Source: Candidatus Aminicenantota bacterium
Lineage (GTDB): Bacteria; Acidobacteriota; Aminicenantia; Aminicenantales; Saccharicenantaceae
Direction of reading: 5' to 3'
NCBI GenBank assembly: GCA_026393975.1
Contig: JAPKZD010000004.1
Coordinates: 52,226-116,225 of the forward strand
Length of the DNA: 64,000 nt
The notes under the pieces are model-generated. The model saw only the letters and a program-made list of their open reading frames with translations, did not search any database and was not told the origin of the DNA. Shown here one piece after another: positions 7,563 to 16,773 of the stretch. A program made the position numbers and the translations under genes. How positions within the stretch are numbered: the first letter of the stretch is position 1; each line of letters starts with the position of its first letter.

Positions 7563-9773
7563 CTAAGTCCGGACCTTGAAAAAGTTCGGCAGGGCGTCTT
7601 TCCAGGCCCGGTAGGCTTTTTCGACGGGGACGCGGAAGAGCTCCCGGCCTTGTTGCCTGACCGCGATGTCGCGGCCGCCGGTCCGGCCGATGGATTTCGC
7701 CGGAACGCCGCCGGCCGCGGCCATTTTCAGGAAGCGGCCGAGGTTCGCCGGGCGGCAGGTGACGACGATGCGGGATTGGGTTTCGCCGAAAAGCAGGGCG
7801 TCGGGGCGGAAAGTGTCGGTGAGGTCGACTTCACAGCCCGTTTTCCGGGCGCCGTGGAAAGCGCATTCCGCGAGGGCCACGGACAGGCCGCCCTCGGCGA
7901 GGTCGTGGGCAGAGCGGACGAGCCCGGCGCCCATGGCCTCGAGCAGGAATTCCTGGAGCCGCTTCTCCCGTTCGAGGTCCATGGCCGGCGGAGCCCCGGC
8001 CTCGAGGTTATGAACGATCCGGATATACTCCGACCCGCCCAGTTCCTCCATGTTCTCGCCGAGGAGGACGACGGCGTCGCCCGTGGCCTTGAAGCCCGGA
8101 CGCACGGCCTTGCGGATGTCGTCGAGGATGCCGACGATCCCCAGCACGGGCGTGGGGTGGATGGACAGCCCCTCCGTGTCGTTGTAGAAGCTGACATTGC
8201 CGCCCGTGACCGGGATGCCGAAGGCCCGGCAGGCCTCGGCCATGCCGTCGACCGCCTGCTCGAACTGCCACATGACCTCGGGCTTTTCGGGGTTGCCGAA
8301 ATTCAGGCAGTTGGTGACGCCGACCGGCCGGGCCCCGACGCAGACGAGGTTGCGGCAGGCTTCGGCGACCGCGATCCTGGCTCCCGTCTTTGGGTCGAGC
8401 CGGGTGTAGAGGGAATTGCCGTCCAAGGACACGGCCAGGGCCTTCTTCGAGCCCTTGATCCGCAGCAGGGCCGCGTCAGCGCCGGGCAGGAAGGCCGTGT
8501 TCACCTGGACCATGTGATCATATTGCCGGAAGACCCATTCCTTGTCGGCGATCGTCGGCGAGGCCAGGAGCTTCAGGAACACGTCCGCGTAATCGCCGGG
8601 GAGGGGCAGGGGAGGGAGGTCCGCCGGGTTCGGAAGCACGGCCGGCGCCCGGCTCGGCCTATTGTAGGCGGGACAGAGGTTGACGACCGCGTCGACCGGG
8701 ATGTCGACGACGACCTCGCCCTTGAAGCTGATCCGGGCCCTGCCGCCCTCGACGACCTCGCCGATGACGGGCGCGTCCAAATCCCATTTCGCGAAGACCT
8801 CCTGAACCGCCGCGACCTTCTCCGGCGACGCCACGATGAGCATCCGTTCCTGGGATTCCGAGAGCAGGATCTCGTAGGGGGTCATCCCGGCTTCCCGCTG
8901 GGGGACCTTGTCGAGGTCGACGACGATGCCCATGCCGCCCTTGGCCGCCATCTCGGTCGTCGAGCAGGTCAGGCCGGCGGCGCCCATCTGCTGGATGCCG
9001 ACGATGCGGCCGCGGTCCATGACCTCGAGGCAGGCCTCGAGGAGGAGTTTCTCCTTGAAGGGGTCGCCGACCTGGACGTTCGGCCTCTTGTGCTCCGTCT
9101 CCTTGCCGAACTCTGCCGAGGCCATGGTCGCGCCGTGGATGCCGTCCCGGCCCGTCTTGGCCCCGACGTAGAGGACCTTGTTTCCGGCGCCCTCGGCCTT
9201 GGCGTAGAAGATCTTGTCCTTGTCGGCCAGGCCCAGGCAGAAGACGTTGACCAAGGGATTGAGGTCGTAGCACGGGTTGAAATAGACCTCGCCGCCGACC
9301 GTCGGGACGCCGATCGAATTCCCGTAGCCGGCGATCCCGGACACGACGCCCTCCATGACCGACCTGTTCTTAGGGTCGTCGGGCGGGCCGAAGCGCAGGG
9401 AGTCGAGGACGGCGATGGGCCGGGCGCCCATGGTGAAAATGTCGCGCAGGATGCCGCCGACGCCCGTGGCCGCGCCTTGGTAGGGCTCGATGAAGGAGGG
9501 GTGGTTGTGGGATTCGATCTTGAAGACGATGACCTGGCCGTCGCCGATGTCGAGGATGCCGGCGTTCTCACCCGGCCCTTGGACGACGTGCTTCCCTTCG
9601 GTCGGCAGCTTCTTGAGATGGACGCGGGAGCTCTTGTAGCCGCAGTGCTCCGACCACATGACCGAAAAGATACCGAGCTCGGTCAGGTTCGGCTCCCGGC
9701 CGATCATGCCGACGATGAGCCCGTATTCGTCTTCGGTGAGGCCGTGCTGGTCGAGGGTCTTCTTGTCAATCAT
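7563..9773 (-). CDS. purL: phosphoribosylformylglycinamidine synthase subunit PurL
   Basis: This is the 736-aa small-type PurL, the ATP-dependent FGAM synthetase subunit that works with PurQ and PurS (the fourth step of purine synthesis). Visible motifs are [11 protein letters not shown] (39-49) with the conserved His, KIESHNHPS (85-93), [17 protein letters not shown], the [15 protein letters not shown] segment, and glycine-rich ATP-binding loops in both halves. Its length matches the Bacillus-type three-subunit enzyme, not the 1,300-residue fused form. It overlaps the end of purQ by 8 bases, implying translational coupling. Confidence 0.97.
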   Translation of the reverse strand: MIDKKTLDQHGLTEDEYGLIVGMIGREPNLTELGIFSVMWSEHCGYKSSRVHLKKLPTEGKHVVQGPGENAGILDIGDGQVIVFKIESHNHPSFIEPYQGAATGVGGILRDIFTMGARPIAVLDSLRFGPPDDPKNRSVMEGVVSGIAGYGNSIGVPTVGGEVYFNPCYDLNPLVNVFCLGLADKDKIFYAKAEGAGNKVLYVGAKTGRDGIHGATMASAEFGKETEHKRPNVQVGDPFKEKLLLEACLEVMDRGRIVGIQQMGAAGLTCSTTEMAAKGGMGIVVDLDKVPQREAGMTPYEILLSESQERMLIVASPEKVAAVQEVFAKWDLDAPVIGEVVEGGRARISFKGEVVVDIPVDAVVNLCPAYNRPSRAPAVLPNPADLPPLPLPGDYADVFLKLLASPTIADKEWVFRQYDHMVQVNTAFLPGADAALLRIKGSKKALAVSLDGNSLYTRLDPKTGARIAVAEACRNLVCVGARPVGVTNCLNFGNPEKPEVMWQFEQAVDGMAEACRAFGIPVTGGNVSFYNDTEGLSIHPTPVLGIVGILDDIRKAVRPGFKATGDAVVLLGENMEELGGSEYIRIVHNLEAGAPPAMDLEREKRLQEFLLEAMGAGLVRSAHDLAEGGLSVALAECAFHGARKTGCEVDLTDTFRPDALLFGETQSRIVVTCRPANLGRFLKMAAAGGVPAKSIGRTGGRDIAVRQQGRELFRVPVEKAYRAWKDALPNFFKVRT

Positions 9774-10506
9774 GGCGGGCCCTTTCCCGGCGGACGGGGC
9801 GGCGGGCCGGTTTCCGCCGTTCGAGGCTGAGGATGAGGGAGGCGAAGATCGTCCGGCCGTCCTCGCTCCCGAGGAGGGCCTCCGAGGCCCGCTCCGGGTG
9901 GGGCATCAGGCCGAGGACGTTGCCTTCCCGGTTCCGGATGCCGGCGATATTTCCGAGGGAGCCGTTGACGTTGGCCTCCTCGGTGATGTTCCCCTCGGCG
10001 TCGCAGTAGCGGAAGACAACTTGGCGGTGTCTCTCGATGTCCTTCAGGACGCGGGCCGGAGCGTAGTAGTTGCCGTCGAAGTGGGCGATGGGGATGCGGA
10101 GGACCTGACCCTTGCGGCCGGCCCGGGTGAAGTCCGTCTTCTCGTTCTCGATCCGGATGCGGACGTGCTGGCAGAGGAACTTGAGGTTCTTGTTCCGGAT
10201 CATGGCCCCGGGCAGGAGGCCGAGCTCGAGGAGGATCTGGAAACCGTTGCAGATGCCCAGAACGTGGCCGCCCGCGCGGGCGAAGGCCTTGACTTCCTGC
10301 ATGAGAGGGGAGAAGCGGGCGATGGCCCCCGAGCGGAGATAGTCGCCGTAGGAGAAACCTCCCGGCAGGACGACGCAGTCGACGCCCTGGAGGTCGTGGT
10401 CCTTGTGCCAGAGCAGGGCCGTTTCCCGCTTCATGACGTTCCGCAGGACGTGGAACGTGTCGAAGTCACAGTTGGAACCGGGGAATTGGACGACTCCGAA
10501 TTTCAT
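9766..10506 (-). CDS. purQ: phosphoribosylformylglycinamidine synthase subunit PurQ (glutaminase)
   Basis: This 246-aa class I glutamine amidotransferase supplies ammonia to PurL. The triad is visible: nucleophile Cys86 in LGICNGFQ, then His203 and Glu205 in LMPHPERA. The N-terminal [12 protein letters not shown] is the PurQ hallmark. The last 20 residues are Arg-rich ([15 protein letters not shown]) and extend beyond the usual end. The gene begins 11 bases after purS and overlaps purL. Confidence 0.97.
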   Translation of the reverse strand: MKFGVVQFPGSNCDFDTFHVLRNVMKRETALLWHKDHDLQGVDCVVLPGGFSYGDYLRSGAIARFSPLMQEVKAFARAGGHVLGICNGFQILLELGLLPGAMIRNKNLKFLCQHVRIRIENEKTDFTRAGRKGQVLRIPIAHFDGNYYAPARVLKDIERHRQVVFRYCDAEGNITEEANVNGSLGNIAGIRNREGNVLGLMPHPERASEALLGSEDGRTIFASLILSLERRKPARRPVRRERARHD

Positions 10507-10517
10507 GGCGGCGGCCC

Positions 10518-10766
10518 TTACCGGTCCTTGATGATCTGCCAGTCGAACTTCTCGATGATGGGGTTGGCCAGGACCCGTCGGGCGATCTCGGGGACGAGGG
10601 TCTCGGCCTCTTTCTTCGTCGCCCCTTCGAGCTCGAGCTCGAAGACCTTGCCCTGACGGACGTCCTTGACGGCGGCGTAGCCCAGGGTGTGGAGGGCGTT
10701 CTTCACGGTCTGCCCCTGCGGATCGAGGACGCTGTCCTTGAATGACACGAGGATTCTAACTTTCAT
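10518..10766 (-). CDS. purS: phosphoribosylformylglycinamidine synthase subunit PurS
   Basis: PurS is the small structural subunit that bridges PurL and PurQ. The 82-aa product starts [18 protein letters not shown] and contains the family core [19 protein letters not shown]. The frame is open 90 bases further upstream, but that extension lies inside purB and is not PurS-like, so ATG 10766 is the start. It overlaps the 3' end of purB by 11 bases, consistent with coupling. Confidence 0.95.
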   Translation of the reverse strand: MKVRILVSFKDSVLDPQGQTVKNALHTLGYAAVKDVRQGKVFELELEGATKKEAETLVPEIARRVLANPIIEKFDWQIIKDR

Positions 10767-12057
10767 CGCGGAAAACCCTTTCGAAAATGTAGTCGATCTT
10801 GTCGAGGTACGGGCCCAGCGAAAAGCAGCGCTCGATGTCCTTCGGCCCGAGGACACGCGCGACGTCGGGGTCGGTGGCGACGAGTTCGCGGAATTCGAGG
10901 CCGTCCTTCCAGGCCTTGAGGCTGTTCCTTTGGACGACCTGGTAGGCCTCCTCGCGGGTCAGGCCCTTTTTGGTCAGGGCCAGGAGGACGCTCTGGGAGA
11001 AGATGAGGCCCCGGGTCGCGCCGATGTTGGCCTTCATGCGGTCGGGATGGACGACCCAGTACCCGATGATGTCGGCGGCGTCGGCCAGAAGGAAATCGGT
11101 CAGGATGAACGAGTCCGGGAAAACGATCCGCTCGGCCGAGGAGTGGGAGATGTCCCGCTCGTGCCAGAGGGCGATATTCTCCAGGCCGACCTGAGCGTTG
11201 GCGCGGACGATGCGGGCCAGGCCCGAGATCCTCTCGGAGCGGACGGGGTTCTTCTTGTGGGGCATGGACGAAGACCCCTTCTGCCCCTTGGTGAAGGGCT
11301 CTTCGACTTCGAGGACCTCGGTCCGCTGGAGGTGGCGGATCTCGACGGCGAACTTTTCGATGGAGGAAGCGAGGAGGGCCAGGACCGAGAGGACTTCGGC
11401 GTGGCGGTCGCGCTGAAGGACCTGGGTCGAAACCTTGGCCGGCTCGAGCTTGAGCTTCTTCAGGGCCATGACCTCGACCCTCGGGTCGAGGTGGATGTAC
11501 GTCCCCACCGAACCCGAGATCCGTCCGACGGAGATCGTCCGCAGGGCGTTTTCGAGGCGGCCGATGTGGCGCCCGACCTCCTCGTACCAGACGAGGAGCT
11601 TGAAGCCGAAGGTCACGGGCTCGGCATGGATGCCGTGCGTCCTGCCGATGCAGACGGTCTTGCGGTGTTTGAGCGCCTGCTTTTTCAAGAGCCGCCGGAA
11701 GGCGCGGAGGTCGCCGAGGACCATCTCCAGCGACTCCTTGATGAGCAGGGACAGGGCCGTGTCGACGACGTCGTAGGAGGTCAGGCCGAGGTGGATGTAG
11801 CGGGAGTCGGCCCCGACCTTCTCGGCGATCGAGGTCAGGAAGGCGACGAGGTCGTGCTTGACGACCTGCTCGATGGCGTCGATCCGCTCGACGGAGAATC
11901 CGGCTTTTTCCTTGATGGCCCGGAGCGCGGGCCGGGGGATCTTGCCGAGCCTGGCCCAGGCGTCGCAGACGGCCAGTTCGACCTCGAGCCACTTGTGGTA
12001 CCTGTTCTCTTCGGTCCAGATCGCCCCCATCCCGGGGCGGGTATAGCGTTCGATCAT
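10756..12057 (-). CDS. purB: adenylosuccinate lyase PurB
   Basis: This 433-aa fumarase/aspartase-superfamily enzyme cleaves SAICAR and adenylosuccinate. The three superfamily signatures are visible: TSYDVVDTA (93-101), GRTHGIHAEP with His141, and the flexible serine loop GSSSMPHKKNP (261-271). The length equals the Bacillus-type enzyme. It is the first gene of the purBSQLN operon and lies about 25 bases downstream of a clear sigma-70 promoter on the minus strand. Confidence 0.97.
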   Translation of the reverse strand: MIERYTRPGMGAIWTEENRYHKWLEVELAVCDAWARLGKIPRPALRAIKEKAGFSVERIDAIEQVVKHDLVAFLTSIAEKVGADSRYIHLGLTSYDVVDTALSLLIKESLEMVLGDLRAFRRLLKKQALKHRKTVCIGRTHGIHAEPVTFGFKLLVWYEEVGRHIGRLENALRTISVGRISGSVGTYIHLDPRVEVMALKKLKLEPAKVSTQVLQRDRHAEVLSVLALLASSIEKFAVEIRHLQRTEVLEVEEPFTKGQKGSSSMPHKKNPVRSERISGLARIVRANAQVGLENIALWHERDISHSSAERIVFPDSFILTDFLLADAADIIGYWVVHPDRMKANIGATRGLIFSQSVLLALTKKGLTREEAYQVVQRNSLKAWKDGLEFRELVATDPDVARVLGPKDIERCFSLGPYLDKIDYIFERVFRDES

Positions 12058-12087
12058 GGCGCTTCAGCCTTTCGTGTGGAGAACGAA

Positions 12088-12117
12088 ATCATAGCAGTTG
12101 GACGAAGGGCTTGTCAA
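12088..12117 (-). promoter_or_regulatory. sigma-70 promoter of the pur operon
   Basis: Read on the minus strand, TTGACA (12112-12117) and TATGAT (12088-12093) are separated by 18 bases. The match is 6/6 and 5/6, and the inferred start is about 25 bases upstream of the purB ATG. I see no purine riboswitch fold in the short leader. The promoter is arranged back to back with that of the sigma-factor gene. Confidence 0.82.
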
Positions 12118-12146
12118 CGAACCTGGTCCGGGCTCAAAGGATTTAC

Positions 12147-12152
12147 TATAAT
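12147..12152 (+). promoter_or_regulatory. -10 element upstream of the ECF sigma gene
   Basis: A perfect TATAAT (12147-12152) lies 26 bases before the sigma-factor ATG. At 17-base spacing the -35 position reads TGGTCC, a poor match, so an activator or an ECF-type -35 may be used. The minus-strand pur promoter is about 30 bases to the left. Confidence 0.5.
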
Positions 12153-12177
12153 GTCCGTCTAATCGAGTGAGAACACG

Positions 12178-12753
12178 ATGGATGAACGTCCGGAAGACGA
12201 TCTCGTGGAGGACGCGCGGCGGGGCAGCCGGGAGGCCTTCGCCGGGCTCGTCCGGCACCACGAGCGGAGGGTCTACGGTCTCGTCTTCCGGATGGCCGGG
12301 AATCATTCCGATGCCGACGACCTGGCTCAGGAGGTTTTCTTGACAGCTTGGAGGTCGATCGCCTCGTTCAGACGGGGCTCGAGTTTCTACACCTGGCTCT
12401 ACAGGATCGCCGTCAATACCTCGTTGACGTTCCTGCGGAAGAGAAGCCGCGAGAAGGGCAGGGTGGAATTCGATGAGAATCTGGCCGGCGCCGCCGCCCG
12501 CGGCGGCGCTTCCGCGTCCCCTGAAGGAAGCTCTGCCCTGAACGAGCTTAAGGGTCGGGTGGACGAGGCCATCGAGTCCCTGCCGGAACATTTCCGGGCC
12601 TCTTTCCATTTGGTCGTGAGCCAGGGCCTGAGCCATGCCGAAGCGGCCCGAGCCATCGGCTGTTCGGAAAACACGGTCTCTTGGAGGATGCACAAGGCCC
12701 GCAAGCTCCTCCAGGCCCGGCTCAAACCCTACCTCGGGGAGGTCCGGTCATGA
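12178..12753 (+). CDS. RNA polymerase sigma factor, ECF (sigma-70 family)
   Basis: This 191-aa extracytoplasmic-function sigma factor has region 2 (about residues 20-92, including DADDLAQEVFLTAWRSI and the WLYRIAVNTSLTFLRK stretch) and region 4 (about 125-180, with the helix-turn-helix GLSHAEAARAIGCSENTVSWRMHKARK). The intervening linker is Ala/Ser/Gly-rich. The stop overlaps the anti-sigma ATG as ATGA, so the two are made in fixed ratio. With the downstream membrane anti-sigma and Spy-like protein, the cassette looks like an envelope-stress regulator of the RpoE type. Confidence 0.93.
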   Translation: MDERPEDDLVEDARRGSREAFAGLVRHHERRVYGLVFRMAGNHSDADDLAQEVFLTAWRSIASFRRGSSFYTWLYRIAVNTSLTFLRKRSREKGRVEFDENLAGAAARGGASASPEGSSALNELKGRVDEAIESLPEHFRASFHLVVSQGLSHAEAARAIGCSENTVSWRMHKARKLLQARLKPYLGEVRS

Positions 12754-13355
12754 GATGTGAGAAGATGAAAAAACGGCTTTCGGACGACTTCGACGGGGCC
12801 CTCACGCCGGCAAAGAAGGCCCGTCTCGAAGTCCATCTCCGGGGATGCCCCGGTTGCCGGGCTTATCGGGCCGGCCTCGTCCGGCTTCAGTCCGGCGCCG
12901 CGCGGGCGGCGGACCGTTCTCCGGAATACTGGAGCGGGTTCGAGGAGAGGCTGGGGTCGAAGCTCGCGGGAATCGAGCCGGGACGCCGAACCGTCTGCGT
13001 TCCCTTTTCCGCCCGCCGGAGATGGGCCTGGGCGGCCGCCGGTTTTCTGGCCGTCGCCGCGGCCGGGACATATTTCGTGGTCGGCCGCGCCGCGGGGAAC
13101 GTGGAGACGGCCTGGGTTCCGTACGAGGATTCGCTGGCCCCGCTACTCCAGGCGGCGGAAGCGAATCCGGAGCTCGGGAGTCTCGTCAACCGGGAAATCC
13201 TGGCTTCGATCGAGGAGCTGACCCTGGTCCCGGAAAAAGACCTCGCCGTTCCCCCCGCCGAGGACCCTCTTTTCTGGGAGGGCTTGAGCGAGGACGAACT
13301 CCGATACATCGCCTCGGAATTGGAGAGAGAAACAGGTCGTGGAGGTCCGAAATGA
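12750..13355 (+). CDS. zinc-binding membrane anti-sigma factor
   Basis: The 201-aa protein has a ZAS-type cytoplasmic domain: Cys3 and H29-x3-C33-x2-C36 (VHLRGCPGC), the usual zinc ligands that hold an ECF sigma. A transmembrane helix follows at about 94-112, then an acidic periplasmic tail rich in Glu and Pro. The frame is open upstream to 12681, but the ATG at 12750 within ATGA gives the conserved N terminus. Sequestering the adjacent sigma factor is inferred from domain and position. Confidence 0.88.
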   Translation: MRCEKMKKRLSDDFDGALTPAKKARLEVHLRGCPGCRAYRAGLVRLQSGAARAADRSPEYWSGFEERLGSKLAGIEPGRRTVCVPFSARRRWAWAAAGFLAVAAAGTYFVVGRAAGNVETAWVPYEDSLAPLLQAAEANPELGSLVNREILASIEELTLVPEKDLAVPPAEDPLFWEGLSEDELRYIASELERETGRGGPK

Positions 13356-13855
13356 AAAAATATGCGCCCGCCGCCGTCCTCGTTCTTGTCCTGGCCCTGG
13401 GGACCTGGGCTCCGGTCCAGGGTGCCCTTCAGGGTGATCCGCAGGCCCGGATGAGGCTGAGGGAGAATATCAGCAACCTTTATCTCCTCAGGCTGACCCG
13501 CGCCCTCGAACTTACCGAGGAGCAGACGGCCAAGCTCTATCCCTTCCTGACCCGGGTCGAGAAGGAAAAGGCCGTCATTCAGCGCCAGATGGGCCTGGAT
13601 CTGCGGGACCTTCGGGCGGAGCTGGCCGCGACTCCGGCGGGGGAGGAGAGGATCCTCGGCTTGGTCGCCCGGATCCGGGAGACCCGCCGGGCGATCAGGG
13701 CGAAGGACAACGAGGTTGAGGACGTCCTCGACGGTGTCCTGACCCCCGTCCAGAAGGCCCGATATCTTATTTTCACAGTGGATTTCCTCCGGAGTATCGG
13801 GGAGAACCTGGAGAGGGCCAGGGGCCTGAAAGGGCCGATAAAAAGAACCCCTTGA
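13352..13855 (+). CDS. Spy/CpxP-like periplasmic LTxxQ protein
   Basis: The 167-aa product has a signal peptide (MKKYAPAAVLVLVLALGTWAPVQG) and a helical body with two LTxxQ-type motifs, LTEEQTAKLYPF and LTPVQKARYLIF, typical of the Spy/CpxP/heavy-metal-resistance family. The protein is likely a periplasmic chaperone or stress sensor that feeds back on the upstream sigma/anti-sigma pair. Its ATG overlaps the anti-sigma stop as ATGA. Its last codons overlap the -35 box of the tRNA/ribosomal promoter, so the two transcription units abut. Confidence 0.8.
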   Translation: MKKYAPAAVLVLVLALGTWAPVQGALQGDPQARMRLRENISNLYLLRLTRALELTEEQTAKLYPFLTRVEKEKAVIQRQMGLDLRDLRAELAATPAGEERILGLVARIRETRRAIRAKDNEVEDVLDGVLTPVQKARYLIFTVDFLRSIGENLERARGLKGPIKRTP

Positions 13856-13880
13856 CAAGAATTTCGATTTCCTCTAGGAT
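13852..13880 (+). promoter_or_regulatory. strong sigma-70 promoter for the tRNA-rpmG-secE-nusG unit
   Basis: TTGACA (13852-13857) and TAGGAT (13875-13880) are spaced by exactly 17 bases, followed by an A+T-rich leader unlike the rest of the window. The -35 box includes the stop codon of the Spy-like gene. The position upstream of four tRNA genes and the secE operon fits a high-output stable-RNA promoter. Confidence 0.85.
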
Positions 13881-13890
13881 ATCTGAGGTC

Positions 13891-13929
13891 GTTCTGTATA
13901 TTTCAGATTAAATCTCTGAAAAAAAGAAC
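13891..13929 (+). other. hairpin at the 5' end of the stable-RNA leader
   Basis: TTCAGA (13902-13907) pairs with TCTGAA (13915-13920) across a 7-base loop, and GTTCT (13891-13895) can pair with AGAAC (13925-13929) outside it. The inferred start is near 13887, so the hairpin would form at the very 5' end of the transcript, perhaps for protection or processing. It has no T-run. Confidence 0.35.
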
Positions 13930-14028
13930 ATATTCGAGCTCGAGGAGAGAGGCTTTTTCCTTTTTTCATCTATTTTTCCGTATTTCCCCCATATAGGTAA
14001 GGTATTCGGACAGTCAGGTTGAGGGCAC

Positions 14029-14101
14029 GCCAGCGTAGCTCAGTAGGTAGAGCGGCTGATTTGTAATCAGCGGGTCAGGGGTTCGAGTCCCTTCGCTGGC
14101 T
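14029..14101 (+). tRNA. tRNA-Thr (anticodon TGT)
   Basis: Acceptor arms GCCAGCG (14029-14035) and CGCTGGC (14094-14100) pair perfectly. D-loop GTAGCTCAGTAGGTAGAGC, anticodon stem GCTGA/TCAGC with loop TTTGTAA, and GGTTCGAGTCC in the T arm are all standard. The anticodon TGT reads ACA. CCA is not encoded. Confidence 0.97.
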
Positions 14102-14201
14102 TAGAAACGAGGCTTGAGCGCGTTTGCAGGCTGCGGATATCCCTAAAGAAGGAGGGATCGCCGGCCGGCCGATTGAGGGCGACGAAAATGCATCTTAAGT
14201 T

Positions 14202-14284
14202 GGGCAGGTTCCAGAGTGGCCAAATGGGACGGGCTGTAAACCCGTTGCGGAAACGCTTCGGAGGTTCGAATCCTTCCCTGCCCA
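14202..14284 (+). tRNA. tRNA-Tyr (anticodon GTA)
   Basis: Acceptor GGGCAGG (14202-14208) pairs with CCTGCCC (14277-14283). The anticodon stem ACGGG/CCCGT encloses loop CTGTAAA, giving GTA. A long variable arm (TGCGGAAACGCTTC) marks a class II tRNA, as expected for bacterial tRNA-Tyr. Confidence 0.97.
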
Positions 14285-14288
14285 CTTC

Positions 14289-14362
<74 letters not shown>

Positions 14363-14380
14363 CTTCATCGAGCTCGTCGG

Positions 14381-14453
14381 GCCCAAGTAGCTCAGTTGGT
14401 AGAGCACGTCCTTGGTAAGGACGGGGTCACCAGTTCAATTCTGGTCTTGGGCT
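14381..14453 (+). tRNA. tRNA-Thr (anticodon GGT)
   Basis: Acceptor GCCCAAG (14381-14387) pairs with CTTGGGC (14446-14452). The anticodon stem CGTCC/GGACG encloses loop TTGGTAA, giving GGT for ACC/ACU. The Thr-Tyr-Gly-Thr order is the one often found upstream of tuf or secE; here it precedes rpmG and secE, and tuf is in the str operon instead. Confidence 0.97.
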
Positions 14454-14548
14454 TTTTCGCGTAGTCAACGTCAGGTCCGCGAGGACCGGGTTCGAGGCGA
14501 CAAAGCCGAGACGTCCGAGAGGACGTCCGACGGAAGGAAAGGTTGAAC

Positions 14549-14698
14549 ATGCGAGAGATCATCACGCTCCAGTGCGGCGAATGCAAGCGGCGGAACTATT
14601 CCTCGACGCGGAACAAGAAGAAGCAGACGGAGAAGCTCGAGACGCGCAAGTTCTGCCCCTCCTGCCGGAAGCACACGGCCCACAAGGAAGGCAAATAA
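14549..14698 (+). CDS. rpmG: 50S ribosomal protein L33
   Basis: This 49-aa protein begins [20 protein letters not shown]. It has two CxxC pairs (C9/C12 and C36/C39), so it is the zinc-binding L33 form. The ATG at 14549 is preceded by GGAAGGAAAGG. It sits between tRNA-Thr and tRNA-Trp, the usual place of rpmG in many bacteria. Confidence 0.95.
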   Translation: MREIITLQCGECKRRNYSSTRNKKKQTEKLETRKFCPSCRKHTAHKEGK

Positions 14699-14721
14699 GC
14701 GAACGGCCATGACGGGACGAC

Positions 14722-14794
<73 letters not shown>

Positions 14795-14869
14795 CCATCT
14801 TCTGCCCGCAAGGCGAGCGGCGACGGGACCGGGACGGTCAGGCCGAGCAAGTCGGACAAAGGACATGCC

Positions 14870-15082
14870 ATGAACGACAAGATTCGCTGGTACAAACGGT
14901 TCTGGAATTTTATCAAGGACGTCAAGTCGGAACTCAAGAAGGTCACCTGGCCCTCCAAGAACGAGGTCACCAGCACGACGATCGTCGTCATCGCCGCCAC
15001 GATCTTCTTCGGCTTTTACCTGTTCTTCATGGACGTGATCTTCTCCTGGGTGATCGGCCGGATCAAGTCCCTATTCGGATAA
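14870..15082 (+). CDS. secE: preprotein translocase subunit SecE
   Basis: The 70-aa short-type SecE stabilises SecY. An amphipathic helix with the family motif KSELKKVTWPSKNEV (about residues 18-32) is followed by one transmembrane segment (about 37-58). The frame is open upstream through the tRNA, but ATG 14870, after an AAAGGA site, gives the normal N terminus. The secE-nusG-rplK order is conserved across bacteria. Confidence 0.96.
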   Translation: MNDKIRWYKRFWNFIKDVKSELKKVTWPSKNEVTSTTIVVIAATIFFGFYLFFMDVIFSWVIGRIKSLFG

Positions 15083-15099
15083 ACGCAAGGAATCGGACG

Positions 15100-15630
15100 A
15101 TGGCAAAAAACTGGTTTGTCGTTCACACCTACTCCGGCTTCGAGAAGTTCGTCGCCGAATCGATCAAACAGAAGGCGATCGAGCTCCATCTTGAGGACCA
15201 GGTCGGGCAGATCATCATCCCAACCGAGGACGTCATCGAGATCCGGGGCGGGAAGAAGGTCGTCTCCACGAAGAGGTCGTACCCGGGGTACATCCTCGTC
15301 GAAATGGAGATGAACGACGAGAACTGGCTGATGATCCGCCAGGTCCCCAAGGTGACGGGCTTCGTCGGCTCCGGCCGGACCCCCACCTCCCTGAGCAAGA
15401 AAGAGGTCGACCAGATCGTCGAGCACATGCAGACGACCTCGGAAAAGCCCAAGCCCAAGCACTCCTTCGAGAAAGGTGAGGCCGTCCGGATCATCGACGG
15501 CCCCTTCTTCAACTTCAGCGGGATCGTCGAAGAGGTCAACGCCGAGCGGAGCACCCTCAAGGTCCTGGTCACCATCTTCGGCCGGTCCACTCCCGTGGAG
15601 CTCGAGTTCCTGCAGGTGGAAAAGCTTTAG
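15100..15630 (+). CDS. nusG: transcription termination/antitermination protein NusG
   Basis: The 176-aa NusG has the NGN domain (residues 1-115: [38 protein letters not shown]) and a C-terminal KOW domain (about 123-176: [21 protein letters not shown]). NGN binds the RNA polymerase clamp, and KOW contacts NusE or Rho. ATG 15100 follows AAGGA and is 17 bases after secE. Confidence 0.97.
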   Translation: MAKNWFVVHTYSGFEKFVAESIKQKAIELHLEDQVGQIIIPTEDVIEIRGGKKVVSTKRSYPGYILVEMEMNDENWLMIRQVPKVTGFVGSGRTPTSLSKKEVDQIVEHMQTTSEKPKPKHSFEKGEAVRIIDGPFFNFSGIVEEVNAERSTLKVLVTIFGRSTPVELEFLQVEKL

Positions 15631-15639
15631 GAGGACGAG

Positions 15640-16071
15640 ATGTCGAAAGAAGTCATTGCCAAGATCAAACTGGAGATCGTCGCGGGACAGGCGAGCCCCG
15701 CCCCTCCGGTCGGCCCCGCCCTGGGCCAGCACGGCGTCAATATCATGGGCTTCGTCCGGGAGTTCAACGAACGGACGAAGAAGATGGACGAGGGCACTGT
15801 CGTCCCCGTCCTGATCACCGTGTTCAAGGACAAGTCGTTCAATTTCGTGGTCAAGACCCCGCCGGCGTCCTATCTCCTGAAAAAGGCGGCCGGGATCGCC
15901 AAGGGGTCCGGGACGCCGAACAAGGAGAAGGTCGGCACGGTCACCCAGAAGCAGATTGAGGACATCGCCCGGACGAAGCTCCCCGACCTCAACGCCTACG
16001 ATATCGAGGCCGCGAAGAAGATTATCGAGGGGACCGCGAGAAACATGGGATTGGAGATCATCAGTGAGTAA
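15640..16071 (+). CDS. rplK: 50S ribosomal protein L11
   Basis: This 143-aa L11 contains the [17 protein letters not shown] loop (about 21-37), which contacts the GTPase-associated region of 23S rRNA. The C-terminal RNA-binding domain ends in [10 protein letters not shown]. It starts 9 bases after nusG with GAGGACG before the ATG, and its stop overlaps the rplA GTG. Confidence 0.97.
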   Translation: MSKEVIAKIKLEIVAGQASPAPPVGPALGQHGVNIMGFVREFNERTKKMDEGTVVPVLITVFKDKSFNFVVKTPPASYLLKKAAGIAKGSGTPNKEKVGTVTQKQIEDIARTKLPDLNAYDIEAAKKIIEGTARNMGLEIISE

Positions 16072-16762
16072 ACACGGCAAGAACACCACCAAGGCCCGGG
16101 AGGTCAAGGGGCCGGAGCCCAGGGATTACTCCCTGGAGGAGGCCGTCAGTCTCCTCAAGAAGGCCCACTTCGCCAAGTTCGACGAGTCCGTCGACATGGA
16201 CATCCGGCTGGGCGTCAACCCCAAGCATTCGGACCAGATGGTCCGCGGCACCGTCGTCCTTCCCCACGGCACCGGCAAGACGAAGAAGATCTGCGTCATC
16301 GCCGCTGGGGAGAAGCTCAAGGAGGCCGAGGCGGCCGGCGCCGACTACTTCGGCGGGGACGAGATCATCGAGAAGATCGCCGGCGGCTGGATCGACTTCG
16401 ACATCGTCATCGCCACGCCCGACGTCATGCGCGGCGTCGGCAAGCTCGGCCGCATCCTGGGCACAAAGGGCCTCATGCCCAACCCCAAGTCGGGGACGGT
16501 CACCTTCGATGTCAAGAAGGCCGTCGAGGAGACCAAGGCGGGCAAGGTCGAGTTCCGCGTCGACAAGACGAGCATCGTCCATTCCACCGTTGGGAAGGTC
16601 TCCTTCCCGGAGGCCAAGCTCGTCGAGAACCTGCGGACCTTCGTCCAGGCCATCGCCCACGCCAAGCCGCCGGCCGCCAAGGGCAAGTACATCCGGACGA
16701 TGTTCGTGTCTTCGACCATGGGGCCATCCTTCAAGATTTCCGAGGACATCTTAGAGAGCTAG
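16064..16762 (+). CDS. rplA: 50S ribosomal protein L1
   Basis: The 232-aa L1 has the signatures [19 protein letters not shown] and [19 protein letters not shown] of the two-domain L1 fold at the ribosomal stalk. The start is GTG 16064 (VSKHGKN), overlapping rplK by 8 bases; the longer open frame upstream lies within rplK. In other bacteria L1 autoregulates the L11-L1 mRNA. I see no obvious L1-binding mimic here. Confidence 0.96.
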   Translation: MSKHGKNTTKAREVKGPEPRDYSLEEAVSLLKKAHFAKFDESVDMDIRLGVNPKHSDQMVRGTVVLPHGTGKTKKICVIAAGEKLKEAEAAGADYFGGDEIIEKIAGGWIDFDIVIATPDVMRGVGKLGRILGTKGLMPNPKSGTVTFDVKKAVEETKAGKVEFRVDKTSIVHSTVGKVSFPEAKLVENLRTFVQAIAHAKPPAAKGKYIRTMFVSSTMGPSFKISEDILES

Positions 16763-16773
16763 GAGCGAGCGAA

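Noticed and set aside
7194..9830. 878-codon plus-strand frame
   Set aside because: It is antisense to purN and purL, which match their families along the full length.
14102..14201. Further tRNA gene between tRNA-Thr and tRNA-Tyr
   Set aside because: There is no cloverleaf in this 100-base spacer; only short G/C complements.
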